DNA of 64,000 bases from Tenodera sinensis (GCA_030765045.1 CM060970.1:54615076-54679075); one strand, 5' to 3'. Positions 1 to 12,345 are shown, counted from the stretch's first letter. The notes: generated by a model not told the origin, from the sequence alone. Numbers and translations: made by a program.

Positions 1-425
1 CCAAAAGAATGGAGAATTTCAACAACTAAGCCAACGTTCAGAAAAGGAGATATAACAAAATGTGTGAACTATTGTGGTACAAACTTGCTAAGTACAATTT
101 ATAAAATATACCAAAAAAAATAGTAAAGATTAAAACCAGTATTAGGAGTAATATTAAAAGAGAAATAAACAGAATTTACAAAGGGTAGTTCATGTACAAG
201 TAACGTCTTTATCTTACAATAAATATTGGAGAAACATCGAGCGTTTAATAAACACACAATATTTATAGACTAGATTAAAGCTTTTGATAAAATTATAAGA
301 CACACACCTTAGAAAAGTATGAGTAAATGAGGGATTCAATGAAAAGTACAAAAGCTAACAAAGGAGTAAGACAAGGACAAGTATCTCTCCCTACTTTTTA
401 ACCCAAATATAGGTCGTTTAAAAAG
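1..425 (+). pseudogene. Non-LTR retrotransposon reverse transcriptase fragment, decayed
   Basis: The frame from base 1 reads PKEWRISTTKPTFRKGD and then VNYCGTNLLSTIYKIY. This fits the conserved block just before the palm domain of non-LTR reverse transcriptases (P-x-EW, FKKGD, NYRGI-x-LL). At about 265-293 the residues IKAFDKI correspond to the first catalytic-aspartate region. At 357-395 NKGVRQGQ corresponds to the RQG motif. The blocks are in the expected order and spacing, but stops and frameshifts separate them, so no enzyme can be made. The element runs off the left edge of the window. It could belong to the same endonuclease-bearing group as the fragments at 43.6 and 44.6 kb. The clade (CR1, RTE or Jockey type) cannot be decided by eye. 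Confidence 0.72.
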
Positions 426-979
426 TGTCCGATATTGCAAAGGGAGGTGGCATTGGTCCGGAAACAAATACTCGTTTAGATATGATCTATTTTAGAAAAA
501 TGCCCAGTGTATGCACATTTTCGATAGGTTTGGATACATCAATGTCTTTAAATGTCCTCATAGTCAGAAACCTAAGGGATTGAGATCTGGTGAACGGGGA
601 GACCATCCTACTGGACCACCTCGACCAATCTATCGTCCATTAAGTGTTTGGTTTAGGTATTGTCACACGACGCATAGAAAATGTATGCTGCGTGGTGCTC
701 CGTCATGCATAAACCACATGCACCGTATTTAAACTAGCACAACTCCTCCAAAAGCACGAGTAACTTATCGCGCAGGAGTCGATGATACACACAACACCTG
801 TTAATCTGTTCGTTAAAATGTATGGTCCTAGAAGTCTGTCACCCACAATTCCTGCACACACATTGTGACTAAATCGATGCTGATACTGAAATCAAACATT
901 TAATGTATGATGGATTGGTCGAGGAGGTCTAGTAGCATGGCCTCCGCATTCGCCGGACCTAAATCCATTGAATTTCAAT
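426..979. other. No supportable feature
   Basis: AT-rich sequence with one 73-codon open frame at 511-732 that shows no recognisable motif or repeat match within the window. It may be further decayed retrotransposon. Confidence 0.5.
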
Positions 980-1181
980 GGCCATGCAAAGAGAATGGAA
1001 TTTCATAGTCATCACATAGCTACCACTCTTAAAACATTTGGCTATGGCTTAGAACCCATGTATTTCCCTTGCACCTACAAGAAAATTAGCAATTTAGATA
1101 ATTTCCACAGAGGAATAGGAGTTAAGAATAGTTTTTGCAAGAGTAGAGAAAGTCGTATGAATGCAACGCGTCAGATTTTTT
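980..1181 (+). repeat. Family A repeat, 3' fragment
   Basis: Begins in the element's 3' third (AAAGAGAATGGAATTTC) and runs to the characteristic end GAGTAGAGAAAGTC followed by TGCAACGCGTCAGA. The 5' two thirds, including the microsatellite site, are absent. The 71-codon frame here is a by-product of the repeat. Confidence 0.85.
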
Positions 1182-4100
1182 AAGATTGTAGAAAGTCTTT
1201 CACATACCGTGGGGTCAAGCTTTTCAAAGTTAACTTTTATTTCCAAAGGATAAAGTTGTGAAAGTTGTAGAAATGTTCAACTTTGGAAAGGAATGGGCCA
1301 TGAGATACGCATCAGTTGGAGGACTTTGTGCATTGAAGACATTTCACAGTCGATATTTTGTAGGTCAGTCGGGGTCATAGCTATCCACTCTCCGAATATG
1401 CTATTTTTACTCACTGCAACCAGCTGATCCCTTTCCCAGAGGTAACGAAAATACTTTCTTCTGCTGCAAAAGTTTCGCGTTCATGAAAAATCCCATCGTT
1501 GCTCCATCTCTTTCTCGATGTGCGATATATATGGGAAAAGTTACGGCCGATTCTCCCCTCATACAACTTTCTGTCTTACATTTGCAACAGCGAAGTTGCT
1601 GTCAATACATAAAAGTGTCTAGCAAGATGATCTGCTCTTCCTCCTTTCTCCATTCTTTCTTTTTATGTCTTTCCTGGAACCTTTTTCTATTGTGCGATAT
1701 GTACTTTCGCTTGATCCGATGATCATCGCATACTATTGATCATCTAGGTGCTTCTCAATAAATTGGTAATTAAATATGTGATTGTTACAATGAAAATTTC
1801 ATGCAAACGCATCAGCTTTAGGATATTTCTTCTAATTGCACTAATAATTAAGGCTCGGATTTTTTTGGCCTAAAAACTCTTGAAACATACATGCATTTAT
1901 GCTGTATAAATAAGCAATGTATGACCTAAAATTCTGAAAATATTACCTACTATATAAAACAAACAGAAAAGCGAAAAAATGCATATCATTTAGTATTTAC
2001 ACATGAAATAATTCATACCTCTTAACCTTCATTTTGAGCAGAGTTGTAGTGTATAACGGCACGCAGTTTGAGACGGTCAAACTTGAAGTATCTTCGTTCT
2101 TGTATAATAGAATAGAGCCAAACTTGAAACAAGTGAAATCATTAGAAAGTTCTGGTTCATTTTCATTCAACTCTGCTTCTTTGCCACAAAGAATTTCACC
2201 ATGTACACCAGATAACTAACTTTCAGTTTCCTTCACAATAAGTAATACACCACAAAATTTCACCTCCACAGTTTCAAGGCGAGTAGTAAACTTCAATATT
2301 ATAGAAACATTTTATTTTATGTATATAAGTTTCTAGACATGGTGAATGAAAACAACTGTTATACATTTTTTATTGCAGATGAATTAACTTCGTCAAAGCA
2401 AATCTTCTCAGTCTCACTGCAGTTTATACAGTAGTAGTTCTGTAGCATCAAGTCAAGTGTTCCAATATGTTATAATGAGCTGAGGGGAAAAGGGTAAGGT
2501 TATGAAAAGAACTTTACAAAAACAACTAAGTATTAAATATTGAAAGTGTGCCTTATTCGTTTACTTGACCTAACACTAATTTATTTTATTTTAACATCTT
2601 CCTGTCACAGTTACAGGCTGCCAAAAAGAAAAGAATACCAATATAAAAGTAACAAAATAGTTAACAAAACATAAGGAATATAAAAAAACTAAAATTTGAA
2701 AATGACAGTGTTATCTCTTAAAACAATAAAATAAAAATAATCATGGTCCGTACACGTCAAATATAATTTATGCGAACGATACAGCCAGGGGTTCCCATTA
2801 GAGACTCGGAAGCCTCCGCGTCACTTATTTAGGAGTGATAGTAACATGCACTGTAACGAATACTAACTTTGTTATAAGTTGCCTTGAAAATGATGTCCGC
2901 CTGCATTGAGACATTCCTAGCATCTTCGGTTGCAGCTTCCATTCTTATATGGTTGTTAAGTTCGTCTGTGATCTGAAGATTGTTTTTAGAAATGTTTGTA
3001 TTCTCAAAGATACATCAGTTGAAGCAACTGTCACCATCTGCTGGCCAGCGGGAGAATTTCCTTTATAAGTTCAGTGTCGTGAATGCAAGCAGTTCCTTCA
3101 ATTTAACTTGCTTGCACTCAGTACTATACAGTTTAAACATGAAGCACATGAAATGTGTCTATGGGGTGCTATCCAGCGTAGTCCTAAGGTTAGTTCAAGA
3201 GGAAGTTGCCATGCCAACTACGCCACAAATGAACATTGTCACTGAAAATTTGCCCTCGCTAATGCCCGACCCACGTGGTAACCTCAAACTAATTCTGTCA
3301 TACATTCTAACGTTGTATTGCATATTCGTCTGATATTAACATTTAAAGCGGTTATATTTGCTTGGTTTCCGTAGAAAATTCTTTATCTGTAATTAATTAT
3401 GATCGTAATTATTTAATTTATTAATTCTGTTTAAATGATTTGCTTTCTAAATCCATAATTAGATGTCAGTGTGTATCGAGGTGTCAGATTGTCATATGAA
3501 TTACGTGCTTAGACCGGAGAAGCTAGTCGATTTGTAAACATTTTATAGATCAAATCAAGGTGAAAATAGAGACATGTTGCAGTATGCCACTGACAGCAAA
3601 GTGTGGGGATTTAAAGGAGTAGCGTCAGTTTATGTCTTGGATAGATTTCACTTCTGGGTTCGTTGGAGTGTTTGGTCCCGTTTTCACTTACAACAGATTT
3701 CCATTGTTTCTGCATAAGGAGTAGAACAAAGTAGGATTGCTTAGTGAAACCAAGAGCCGCGATTTACAACACAGTCGGGAACTATACTCATCTAAACTTG
3801 AAACATTCATTAAAGTACTTTATAACAAGAATACAGTCATGCTTTCTGTACGCCACATCCACGCATACCCTGGTATAGGAATCTCAGTGCTTGAGCTATA
3901 GTCAGAAAAAGGAACAAGTTGAGAACTTGGAGACATTTCTTCTAAAATCTGGTTCACAATATTTAGGTAGAATACAACTCTTTCCCAGCTTACTATACAA
4001 GAAGCATTAAAAAACTAAACCTATATTTTGTGACCGTTTACTGTAACTGCTCACCGGTCGGTTGTCCTAAAACAAAGACAGTTTTACAAAATGTGTTATT

Positions 4101-5354
4101 TTAAAATGCAGACCAGAATACAGTCCCTGCTTTGTGAACAGAGATAGCACAAGAAGCCGGAGAGTTAGTGTCTAATGTTTACTATAAGAAACAGAACCTT
4201 TTAGTGAGTGACTAATTGGGGCTATCATGTTGAATTAGTGCTGGCGGAGATTTGGAGAGTCTGGCCCATGGAAGACGATGCATCACTTGTCACTGTTCAC
4301 AACCGGAAATGAGGGTGGGATATAAGCTCTTGCATCACAAACAACCGGAGCATTACTGCTATAAACTTCCTTGTAGTGTTTAAATCTCTCTAAATGTTGA
4401 TTGATACATTCTGTCTCATACTAATTCCGTCATCAGCTCTTAAAATTTGTAGCTTTGTCCCAAGGAAACAATGTACTGAGCCAAGCTTCCCTTTCTCTTG
4501 TGAAGAGTTTATCACAGAATCCAGTGTGATTATCTTAATTATTCACTCTCTGCTAAGACAGGAAAATAGAATGCTAGTTCTAATTTCCTTTAGAGAAGCT
4601 ATTTCACTGTTTCATATGTCTTAAAAACTACCACTACTTTCGGGGACCCACGGGGGTCAGGGGTCCACGGGTGGGCTTAGGAGACGTTGGATGCGTTTGA
4701 ACTAGAAACCCCATCCATGCTGGCGCTTGTCGTCATCCGCATCTATTCAGATCTCTCCTCTCGTCTCTCCCTTCCAGGGGTCACGGTAGAAGCAGAAAGG
4801 AGGTAAGGGGCTCTGCTCGATTTTCGAGATCCCTTCTTTGTCTGTAACTTTGTTGATTTACCTACAGCCAAAAGTGAAAGGAAACTATTTCTGCAGTCTA
4901 TTTGAAATAATATCCATTGAAGTTCGGTAGAGAAGCTGGGTAGAGAAATGTGTGTGAGTGTAACACATATTCAAGCTCCAGGGTTTGCGCTGCTCTACTG
5001 TTATCGAAATCAGTCTTTTTTTAAACATTCATATTACATTGTAAAGTGCTTAAATAACACAGCTTTACTTCTCCAGATTTTTTATTCAGTTTTGTAAATC
5101 AGCACCTTTAAATGCTTCAGTTTGTGAGCTATTAGCATACATTTTCCTTTGGCGGTATATTTTCCAAACTGAGCCGTTTCACCATCAATAAGCAGCTATT
5201 TGTAATGATAATGAGAAGGAGAAAGAACAGGAAAATAGCTTTCGAAAGCCAATACAGAAGTGAGTATTCCACGTTTGACTGCTCGACGTAAACGAAGCCT
5301 AATTTCCCAATGTTGAGCTGATTATGTTACGTTTAGAAAGCAAAGTCAAGGCCC
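1182..5354. other. Long featureless AT-rich stretch
   Basis: No motif, repeat match or coding signal could be supported. The longest open frame (117 codons, 2980-3333) resembles nothing recognised and has no clear splice or promoter context. The only change in texture is a G+C-rich patch at about 4640-4830. It contains a pyrimidine run ending in CCTTCCAG and, 27 bases later, GTAAGGGG, which together resemble splice sites around a tiny exon. That alone is not enough to call a gene. Confidence 0.5.
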
Positions 5355-5610
5355 TTTTTTTTTTTTTTTAATTAACGTCCTCCAACATTGCGTCATTTCG
5401 GACGATGAATGAAATGGGTGAAATGGTGCTCAAATGAGTCCGAGGTCCATAGAGCTTTAATTTACCCGACATGCGTCTTCTCAGGATAAGGGAAAACCTC
5501 GGAAAAAATCTTACCCGGATAACTTACCCTAAGCGAGATTCGAACTCGCGACCTCTTGAACGTGAAGCAGACACGCCAACCATCACGCTATCGAGGCGGG
5601 CACCTGCTAA
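5355..5610 (-). mobile_element. tRNA-derived SINE, family S3, apparently full length
   Basis: Read on the minus strand, a tRNA-like head carries an A-box-like GCGTGATGGTTGGCG and a B box GAGTTCGAATCTC. A body with GTTATCCGGGTAAG and GAGGTTTTCCC follows, and the element ends in about 15 A residues (poly-T at 5355-5369 on the plus strand). A pol III head, unrelated body and A tail are the defining SINE layout. The body shares the pyrimidine/CCGG texture of family S1 but is a different family. A second copy lies at 31904-32076. Target-site duplications were not identifiable. Small frames here are incidental. Confidence 0.85.
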
Positions 5611-7251
5611 CTTAAAGTATTCTTTTGTCTTTTGCTCAGTATTCAAGAATTTCAATATATACAATACACAGCGGAAACATACTGAATAAAAGCCCGATTC
5701 TCTCTTTCCTCCATAATTAACATGCATATTAACTAATCTGCAAATATATACTTTTATTAGAATCTGTTTGTTATATGGTGTAATCTTAAAGCCACTGGAG
5801 CAATTCTAACAATTCTTTCACCACAAAAAGGCCAATGTCTTCAGATATACATTGGTGTACGAAGCATCCTTTAATTTAATTTAATAAATTATTGAACCTT
5901 TAGTATTTATTTGCTTAACCAGTGTATAATCTGATTCTGACACGAGTATATGTTTTTACAAGTGTCACGATGAAAAGATTCTGCACCAGTTACAACGTTT
6001 AATGCTATTTTAACATTAAAATACGTAAACAGATGCATGACGTAATATGGTTGCTAAGCAGATGTTTCATTTGTTTCAGCACTTAGCGAGGAAAATGGAA
6101 GTTAACAAAAATATTGCAAATATGGATTGCATTTCGCTTAACATTATAAAGGAAGCCACGAGGGTTTCTTAATTCCAGAAAAATCTATAGATGTTTGCGA
6201 TAAAATATGAAAAGTTTTGTGGGTGGAGAAATAAAAAATGCTTTAAACTAATGAAACCGCTTTCACTGGTGCCACACATAGGATAATTTTGCACCAATTA
6301 TACCATCATAATAAACTGTTTAAACGCTAGGATTGCTTAAAAAGTATTTAAAAACACGTATAGTAAGTACGAATACGTTGAAGTATACAAGAATGTGCTT
6401 ACGAAGAAGGTCTGATTTTTGGTTGAAAATACCATTCGCGCAACCTATGTTATGGTTAAAATGCAGTAATATAAATATAGTTTGCGCCCACAAAATGCAT
6501 TCGTACAATAGGAAAGGGAGTAGTAATAGCTATCAGACGCCATAAATTTGTGTCTATCGTAATTGCAAGATACACTGCTGATGTATGTATCCACCTAGCA
6601 GTAAACTAAAAGAAGTGGATGCCAAATGCTTACACGTCCTATGCTTTCTTTCCTTTTTCGATTTTCTTTGCATCTGCAAATGTGCAAGGGGAGACAGAAT
6701 AGTTCTGCAACTGGCGTTCCAATAACTCCGAATAAAAAGAATAAGAAACGACGGACTTGAGGGAGGATCCAAAAGCCGAAGTTCTCGGGGTGGGTTGAGG
6801 AAGAGAAAAAAGAAAGGGGAGAGAGAGAGAGAAAAAATACATAACATAACAGCAGCAGAACGTGCTCTACAAGAAAAGAACTTCATTCGCACAGGCACAG
6901 CCCTCTGCTCGACCAAAATTGTTGAATGGGTCCTTTTTTTTCCAGCAGGTATGGACGAAGAATCATGTGCTTGCTTGCCTCCCTTATCTCTTTGTTGCTC
7001 ACGGGGTTGGGGGAGTACACGGTCGGTAAACATTCCTGATGAAGCTTCTTTGTTGTTATCACACCAGAGATCAGAAAAGTTGCTGTAAGTGGCATATTGC
7101 GATTCTACACGTTAGCACATCGTTAGAGGGAATCTGCTTTATCGGAACTTTTGCCACTTTTATAACAGGGACTTGAATAATAATAATAATATGGGTTATT
7201 GCATGTGTAGTCTGGTAGTTAAAGTGCTAACCAGAGGTTCAATTAATGAAC
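5611..7251. other. No supportable gene; purine-rich patch
   Basis: AT-rich, without recognised elements. A GA-rich run lies near 6795-6840. Overlapping frames of 97-159 codons on both strands around 6554-7095 reflect this skewed composition rather than a gene; none shows a domain. Confidence 0.5.
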
Positions 7252-7277
7252 TCGTGGTTAACGCGAAAAAAATACTG
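7252..7277 (+). repeat. Short pogo/Tigger-like terminal motif
   Basis: CTCGTGGTTAACGCGAA resembles the motif at 9304-9332 and, more loosely, the fuller terminus at 10775-10843. It directly precedes a family A copy. Too short to assign alone. Confidence 0.3.
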
Positions 7278-7297
7278 GCCTCGGCAGGAATACATTA

Positions 7298-7389
7298 GTT
7301 CGACGTCGAGATTTCAATAATTGTTTTGAGACCCCCGAATCCAAAAAAAGCATTTTAGAAAAAGGTCCGCGTGTATGTATGTGTGTCAA

Positions 7390-7476
<87 letters not shown>

Positions 7477-8118
7477 GACAGCATAACTCAAAAATGAAAA
7501 GTCGGTTAAAAACCAAAGTTGGTATTTAAGGTTAATGTCTTTTAAGGATGCTGAAGATGATAGCCCCACCCTAAACTACCCTTTACATGGAAAATGTTTC
7601 GAAAATTTTGATTTTCTTGAAAATGGCTCAAACGATTTGGATTAAAATGTCATATGTTTAAGATATTTTGATGAGAAATGAAATGTATATTTTGAAATTT
7701 CTAGCTATAGTCCGGTTTACTTTGGATAACTTTTGAATAACTCATAAACCGTAAGAGGTAGACAAAGTCTTACTATACAAAAAATGTAGATCTTGCTAAA
7801 ATACACAATTTATGTCTAAATAAATTTTTGGTAGAGCGAACCACTACGGAGATATTCCTTGTTTTCTGTGTCAGTTTCGGAAAACTTAAAAACTTTCGTG
7901 AAATGGATCATCGTTGTTCATTTTTTATATGTGAAGCGTGCAAAGAGAACGGGATCTCAAAGCTTTAAAAGATTTGACTATCCCTCACAGCCTACAATAA
8001 GATAATTTGTACGAATGTTTATCTCAACTAACACAAAGAAGATATACGTCTAAGAGTATGTAAGAATGGTTAGTACAAGAGTAGAGAAAGTCATGTGAGT
8101 GCAACACATCAGTGTTTT
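7298..8118 (+). repeat. Family A repeat, nearly complete copy
   Basis: Runs from CGACGTCGAGATTTC, just inside the usual 5' end, through the microsatellite site (TC then TG). The conserved middle follows (CAGCATAACTCAAAAATG, CTAAACTACCCTTTAC), and the copy ends with GAGTAGAGAAAGTCATG and GTGCAACACATCAG. Only the extreme 5' end is missing. There is no coding capacity beyond chance frames. Confidence 0.9.
7392..7474 (+). repeat. Compound (TC)n(TG)n microsatellite inside family A
   Basis: About 19 TC units are followed directly by about 22 TG units. The tract sits at the position where other family A copies carry CA/TG or CTGTCAGT repeats. Confidence 0.97.
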
Positions 8119-8139
8119 ATTTAAGTTGCGACATTCACC

Positions 8140-8168
8140 CACGCGCACCTGCGCACGTTTTTCTAAAA
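8140..8168 (-). repeat. Tiny family A fragment beside an ATT tract
   Basis: CGCACGTTTTTCTAAAAA matches the minus-strand sequence flanking the family A microsatellite (GGACCTTTTTCTAAAAA). It lies between the 3' end of the plus-strand copy and the ATT tract. It may be what remains of an older copy in opposite orientation. Confidence 0.5.
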
Positions 8169-8326
<158 letters not shown>

Positions 8327-9021
8327 GACTTCGGGTACACCTAAGCAGTGTAAAACAGTGTTATTGAATGCCAGAGCACTGAGAAAGTGCTATCGAATGA
8401 ACACCTGCTAGGTAGATTAATTTTTAACAGTGTGGTTACAGTCTCTTGCTGAGTTATTAGTTAAGAAAACAGAAGCATTATTTCGATATTTGTGTTTCTT
8501 CTCCATTCACTAGAAGCCAGCTCGTAAAAAGTATGAACGAATGGAAAAGAATCTTCTTATGAGAGGAATGGTTTTTCTCACCTCGGAATCGCCTTCAGCA
8601 AGGAACGGGGAAGATTTAATTCGAGAAAGAAAACTGTGACAAAGAGCGGAGGTTTGTCGAGTGCAGAGCTTTACTATTGCAGTAGCTGAGACCCCATATT
8701 CTGTCAGGGGCTACACGGTTCGCTACGTTTCGCTGAAATATTGATCTCATCACATTGTGCCAGCGTTGTGAATCTTTCACAAGGTGTTGCAGCCACTTCC
8801 ATGTCATCGCACTGCTCTTGGAAGGCATGTCCCTTGTATCTACTGCCTTCTCCTTTGTGGCCAGTCTCCCTTTCCTTTATCGTGACAAATCAATGTAGTG
8901 ACCACGCTCGCACGGACAACCTACCTGTAAGTGGACATTGTGCGACATTTTTAATGCCGTTTCAGATACCTCTGTCGTTGTTGAACACGTTGCTACAGGC
9001 TGCTACAGTGGTGAACTACGG
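8327..9021. other. No supportable feature
   Basis: Somewhat less AT-rich than its surroundings near 8640-8980, with frames on both strands (70 codons minus, 133 codons plus). Neither shows a recognisable motif, and the plus frame runs into family B, which argues against it. Confidence 0.4.
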
Positions 9022-9275
9022 AATCTTAATCCAAGAAACAAACGCAGAACACGAAAACAAAACACAAACATCTCATTGTTTACAGTTAATCACAGCTTTA
9101 CTATTCAAAGCAAATGTTGGAACGCACACCCATTGCAATTAACACAAAGAGTGCATTGGCGTACTCTATTCTGCCATACTCTCGTAAAGCCACAAGCTAT
9201 TTATCTGGTTTAAAAGTTTTTCGGTCTAATTTTGAATAGTAAAACTGTGATTAACTGTAAACAATGACATATTTC
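9022..9275 (+). repeat. Family B hairpin repeat, copy 1
   Basis: Two arms, 9073-9109 and 9231-9267, are inverted complements over about 37 bases (left arm TCATTGTTTACAGTTAATCA, right arm ending in TGATTAACTGTAAACAATGA). The central part is about 120 bases. The match continues weakly outwards for about 15 more bases (CAAAACACAAACAT against ACATATTTCTGTTTTG). Related copies lie at 26718-27080 and 45029-45345. The structure suggests a MITE or fold-back element with no coding content. Confidence 0.8.
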
Positions 9276-9303
9276 TGTTTTGTCCGATATAGCGCGGTCC
9301 TAA

Positions 9304-9332
9304 ATACCGTGGGTTCGTGGTTAACACGAAGA
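9304..9332 (+). repeat. pogo/Tigger-like terminal fragment
   Basis: ATACCGTGGGTTCGTGGTTA aligns with the inner part of the terminus at 10775-10843 in the same orientation (about 20 of 28 positions by eye). No transposase is attached. The following 300 bases hold nothing else recognisable. Confidence 0.4.
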
Positions 9333-9629
9333 AAACTATATCCTCCGAAAATATATCGTACTTTTTGTTTATTTATGTCTATATTTTAGTTTTGAAAGTT
9401 GGGTTTAACATTTTCTTTAATAAGCTACCCCTAGCGTTGACCATGGCCACTACATTGCTAAGAATTTCCCGAAGTAACGAGAGGGCACACGGAAGAAGAT
9501 ATTCTGCACGTTGGTAAAGTGATAATTACCATAAACAAGATGATTATGTGCATGGAAAAGCAAAATGAATCAACAGTATTCATCTCCATCTTGCTACAAT
9601 CAAATAATTGGAGAAGAGGAAGAAAAATA

Positions 9630-10326
9630 AAAATCTGATATGTTGCACTCACACGACTTTCTCTACTGTTGTACTAACCATTCTTGCAAACTGTTAATCT
9701 TCTATATTCTTTGTGTTAGTTGAGATAAACATTTGTACAAATTATCTTATTGCTCGTTTTCTTGCAGGTGCAACAGGAATATTAGAATACAGTAGGCTTT
9801 GCGCGATAGTCAAATCTTTTAAAGCTTTGAGATTCTGTTCTCATTCACGGCCAACATATAAAAAATGGATAGCGATGTTCCATTTGACAGAAGTATGTTA
9901 TCCAAAACTACACAAATAACAAGGAATATCTCCAAAGTGGTTCACTCTACAAAAAAATTTATTCGGACATAAATTGTGTTTTAGCAAGATCTACATTTTT
10001 GTATAGTAAGACTTTGTCTATGTCTTGTAAAGTTTACGAGTTATTCAATAGTCATCCACAGTAAACAGGACTACACCACCTATAGCCAAAATTCAAAATA
10101 TATATTTCATTTGTCATCAAAATATCTCGAGTATACGCCATTTTAATCAAAATCGTTAGCCATTTTCAAGGAAATCAAAATTTTTGAAAAATTTCCCTAT
10201 AAAGGGTAGTTTAGGGTGGTGGAATTTTCTTCAAAATCTTCGTGTCACATCCTTGAAAGACAAACTCAAATACCGACTTTGGGTTTTAACCGACTTTTTG
10301 TTTTTGAGTTATGCTGTCCACAGACA

Positions 10327-10413
<87 letters not shown>

Positions 10414-10460
10414 ACCTTTTTCTAAAACTGCATCAATACTTCCTCTACTTAGTAGTAAAG
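9630..10460 (-). repeat. Family A repeat, whole length with a 5' internal deletion
   Basis: Left edge shows the complement of the 3' end (ATCTGATATGTTGCACTC then GACTTTCTCTAC). The copy runs through the full middle to a CA tract. After TTTTTCTAAAA it jumps straight to the 5' terminal block (AATACTTCCTCTACTTAG), losing roughly 80 bases in between. Confidence 0.9.
10326..10411 (+). repeat. (CA)n microsatellite inside family A
   Basis: About 43 uninterrupted CA units at the shared internal position of the element. Confidence 0.98.
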
Positions 10461-10693
10461 TTCCATTCGACGGTAGTACGAGTATGTTTTCCAAATAACA
10501 AGGAATATCTCCGAAATGGCTCAATCTACAAAAAATATATATTGTGTCTTAGTAAGATCTATATTTTTGTATAGTAGGATTTGGTCTATCTTTCGGTTTA
10601 ACAGTTATGCAAAAGTCATCCAGAGTAAATGGGACTTCATGGGCTATAGCTAGTAAAATATCTCGAACATGTGGCATTTTAATCAAAATCGTT
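10461..10693 (-). repeat. Family A repeat, middle fragment abutting the previous copy
   Basis: Begins abruptly at TTCCATTCGACGG in the element's middle and runs through TTAGTAAGATCTATATTTT to TTTTAATCAAAATCG. It is in the same orientation as its neighbour, with no spacer. A 160-codon plus frame (10607-11089) begins in it and is not credible as a gene. Confidence 0.85.
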
Positions 10694-10774
10694 ATATCAC
10701 ATAACTGTACTGTAATTTTATTATTGCACAAATGTTTCCCACCACTTTCTCGGGATCGATTTAGGTCGCTTCTA

Positions 10775-10843
10775 ACCTCACATTTCGATATACCGTGGAA
10801 TCGTTATAACGCGAGGCTAAAGCGTTATTTAGGGGTTTTACTG
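10775..10843 (-). repeat. pogo/Tigger-like terminal sequence
   Basis: On the minus strand it starts CAGTAAAACCCCTAAATAAC, followed by repeated ATAACG-type words. This style (CAGT then runs of ATAACGC) is known from termini of pogo/Tigger DNA transposons. Without a matching opposite end or transposase the call is tentative. Confidence 0.4.
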
Positions 10844-11344
10844 CATTTGTCTAAGATCTGTACGCCACTTACTATATGGGAAGCTTTATTTTCAGCTGTT
10901 GGTTTCCATCAATTTGAGCCAATTTCTTTTTATTCCCCCCTCGTGCGCTTTCTTTTCATGTTCTGTAAGATATTTATCTCTCACGGAGCCCCTTCCGAGT
11001 TATTCTTGGGGTTCCACGAACTCTGTTTTATGGAGAAGTTCATCTACCTGAGCGACTGTTTTATTAGACATGTCTGTGGTAGTTTCTAAATGCGTCCACA
11101 CCGCCGCTTCTGTTAATAACCCGAATTTTTGCTGCCCTGTGTGCTGCAGGGTGTCTAAACAACAGAACGCAGCTCTGCTCGTTACTGTGGATTTCTCTCT
11201 CTCTCTTACTCTCTCTCACTCACTCTTTCGTCCCTCCTCTTCTTTCTGTGCAGCGTACATTCGTGTGATGTTTAAACACCAGTAACAAACATTTTTTACT
11301 TTTTCTATTTCTCTGTGTGCTTGCGAGCGTGCTTTGCGAAGTTC
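10844..11344. other. No supportable feature; CT-rich patch
   Basis: CT-rich at about 11190-11245. A minus-strand frame near 11000-11070 reads like an ordinary soluble peptide but has no recognised family and ends quickly. Confidence 0.4.
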
Positions 11345-11937
11345 GGCATCTTTTAAGGATATGACAAGATTTTCAAGAACCCCTCTACACTACTCCCTAC
11401 ATGTAAAAGCTTTATATTTTGCTTTTCCAAAAATGGCTGTTGACGACTTTCATTAACATATGTTATGTTTAAGATATTTTCATGTCAAACAAAATGTCTA
11501 TCTTGAATTTTCTGGTATGTTCTTAGAAATCCTCTTCATGCTTAGAGATTTTCCATAATCGTAAAGGATAAACATAATCTTACACACAAAAAAAGTATAT
11601 CTCGTTAAAACACCCAACTAAGGTAATTTTTTATGTATAAACCATTTCCGAGATATTTCTTGTTATTTGTTCGAGTCGTTTAATATTTACAGGTACCTTT
11701 TTCAATTAGACGTGATTATCGCTTTTTATGTCCTGTATATCCAAAGGTAATGGAGTTTCGAAGTCATAAATCATCACATCGCGACCACCTCTTAAAAGAT
11801 TTCACTATCGCTAACACTTAGTGCCCATCACACAAACATCTCGATTAATATGAAGCACATAGAAAAATAGACGTTTTTAACAATGTTTTGTACCAAAGTG
11901 GGTAGAGAAAATCATGTGTGTTCACATAAGCTTTTTT
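11345..11937 (+). repeat. Family A repeat, old diverged copy
   Basis: Starts in the middle (ATCTTTTAAGGATATGACA) and ends at GGGTAGAGAAAATCATGTG. Many substitutions and small gaps show it is older than the copies at 9.6 and 13.2 kb. Confidence 0.75.
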
Positions 11938-11952
11938 GCTTTCACTGCGGAG

Positions 11953-12345
11953 TAAGTGTGTGTGTTCGCGCGTGCGTGAGTGTGCGTGTGTCCATCATAA
12001 ATAAGCATTTCTATTTTTCAAAGATGGTTCCAGCGATTTTGATTACAATGCCACATGTGTTTCCAAGTCAAATAAGATTTTCCAAGAGTAGCCTCTGAAA
12101 TCCTCTTATGGCTTTTGTATAACTGGTAAACCCTAAGAGATAACCAATTCTTACTAAACAAAAATTGTAGTTCTTGTTAAAGTACAAAATTTATGTCAAA
12201 TATATTTTTTATGGATTTAACCATTTCCAAAATATTCCTTGTTATTGGTGTCAGTATTAAAATACACTTTACTCAGTGTGTCTATTTCTGTTAGCCATAC
12301 AAAGAACGGAGTTTCAAAGCCCTTATATAACGACCAGCTCTTAAA
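11953..12345 (+). repeat. Family A repeat, old partial copy
   Basis: Begins with a short irregular GT/GC tract at the usual microsatellite site. It continues through CAGCGATTTTGATTACAATG, ACTGGTAAACCCTAAGAG and ATATTCCTTGTTATTGG, then fades after TCTTAAATATACATACC. Confidence 0.65.

Noticed and set aside
4640..4860. A micro-exon between CCTTCCAG and GTAAGGGG
   Set aside because: Splice-like words alone are common; no adjoining exon or conserved frame could be shown.
6554..7095. Overlapping frames of 97 and 159 codons on both strands
   Set aside because: Composition-driven, mutually antisense, no motif.
10184..10574. Several His/Thr-rich frames around 10.3 kb
   Set aside because: Translation of the CA tract within family A.
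10607..11089. 160-codon open frame
   Set aside because: Begins inside a family A fragment and runs through a transposon-like terminus; no domain.
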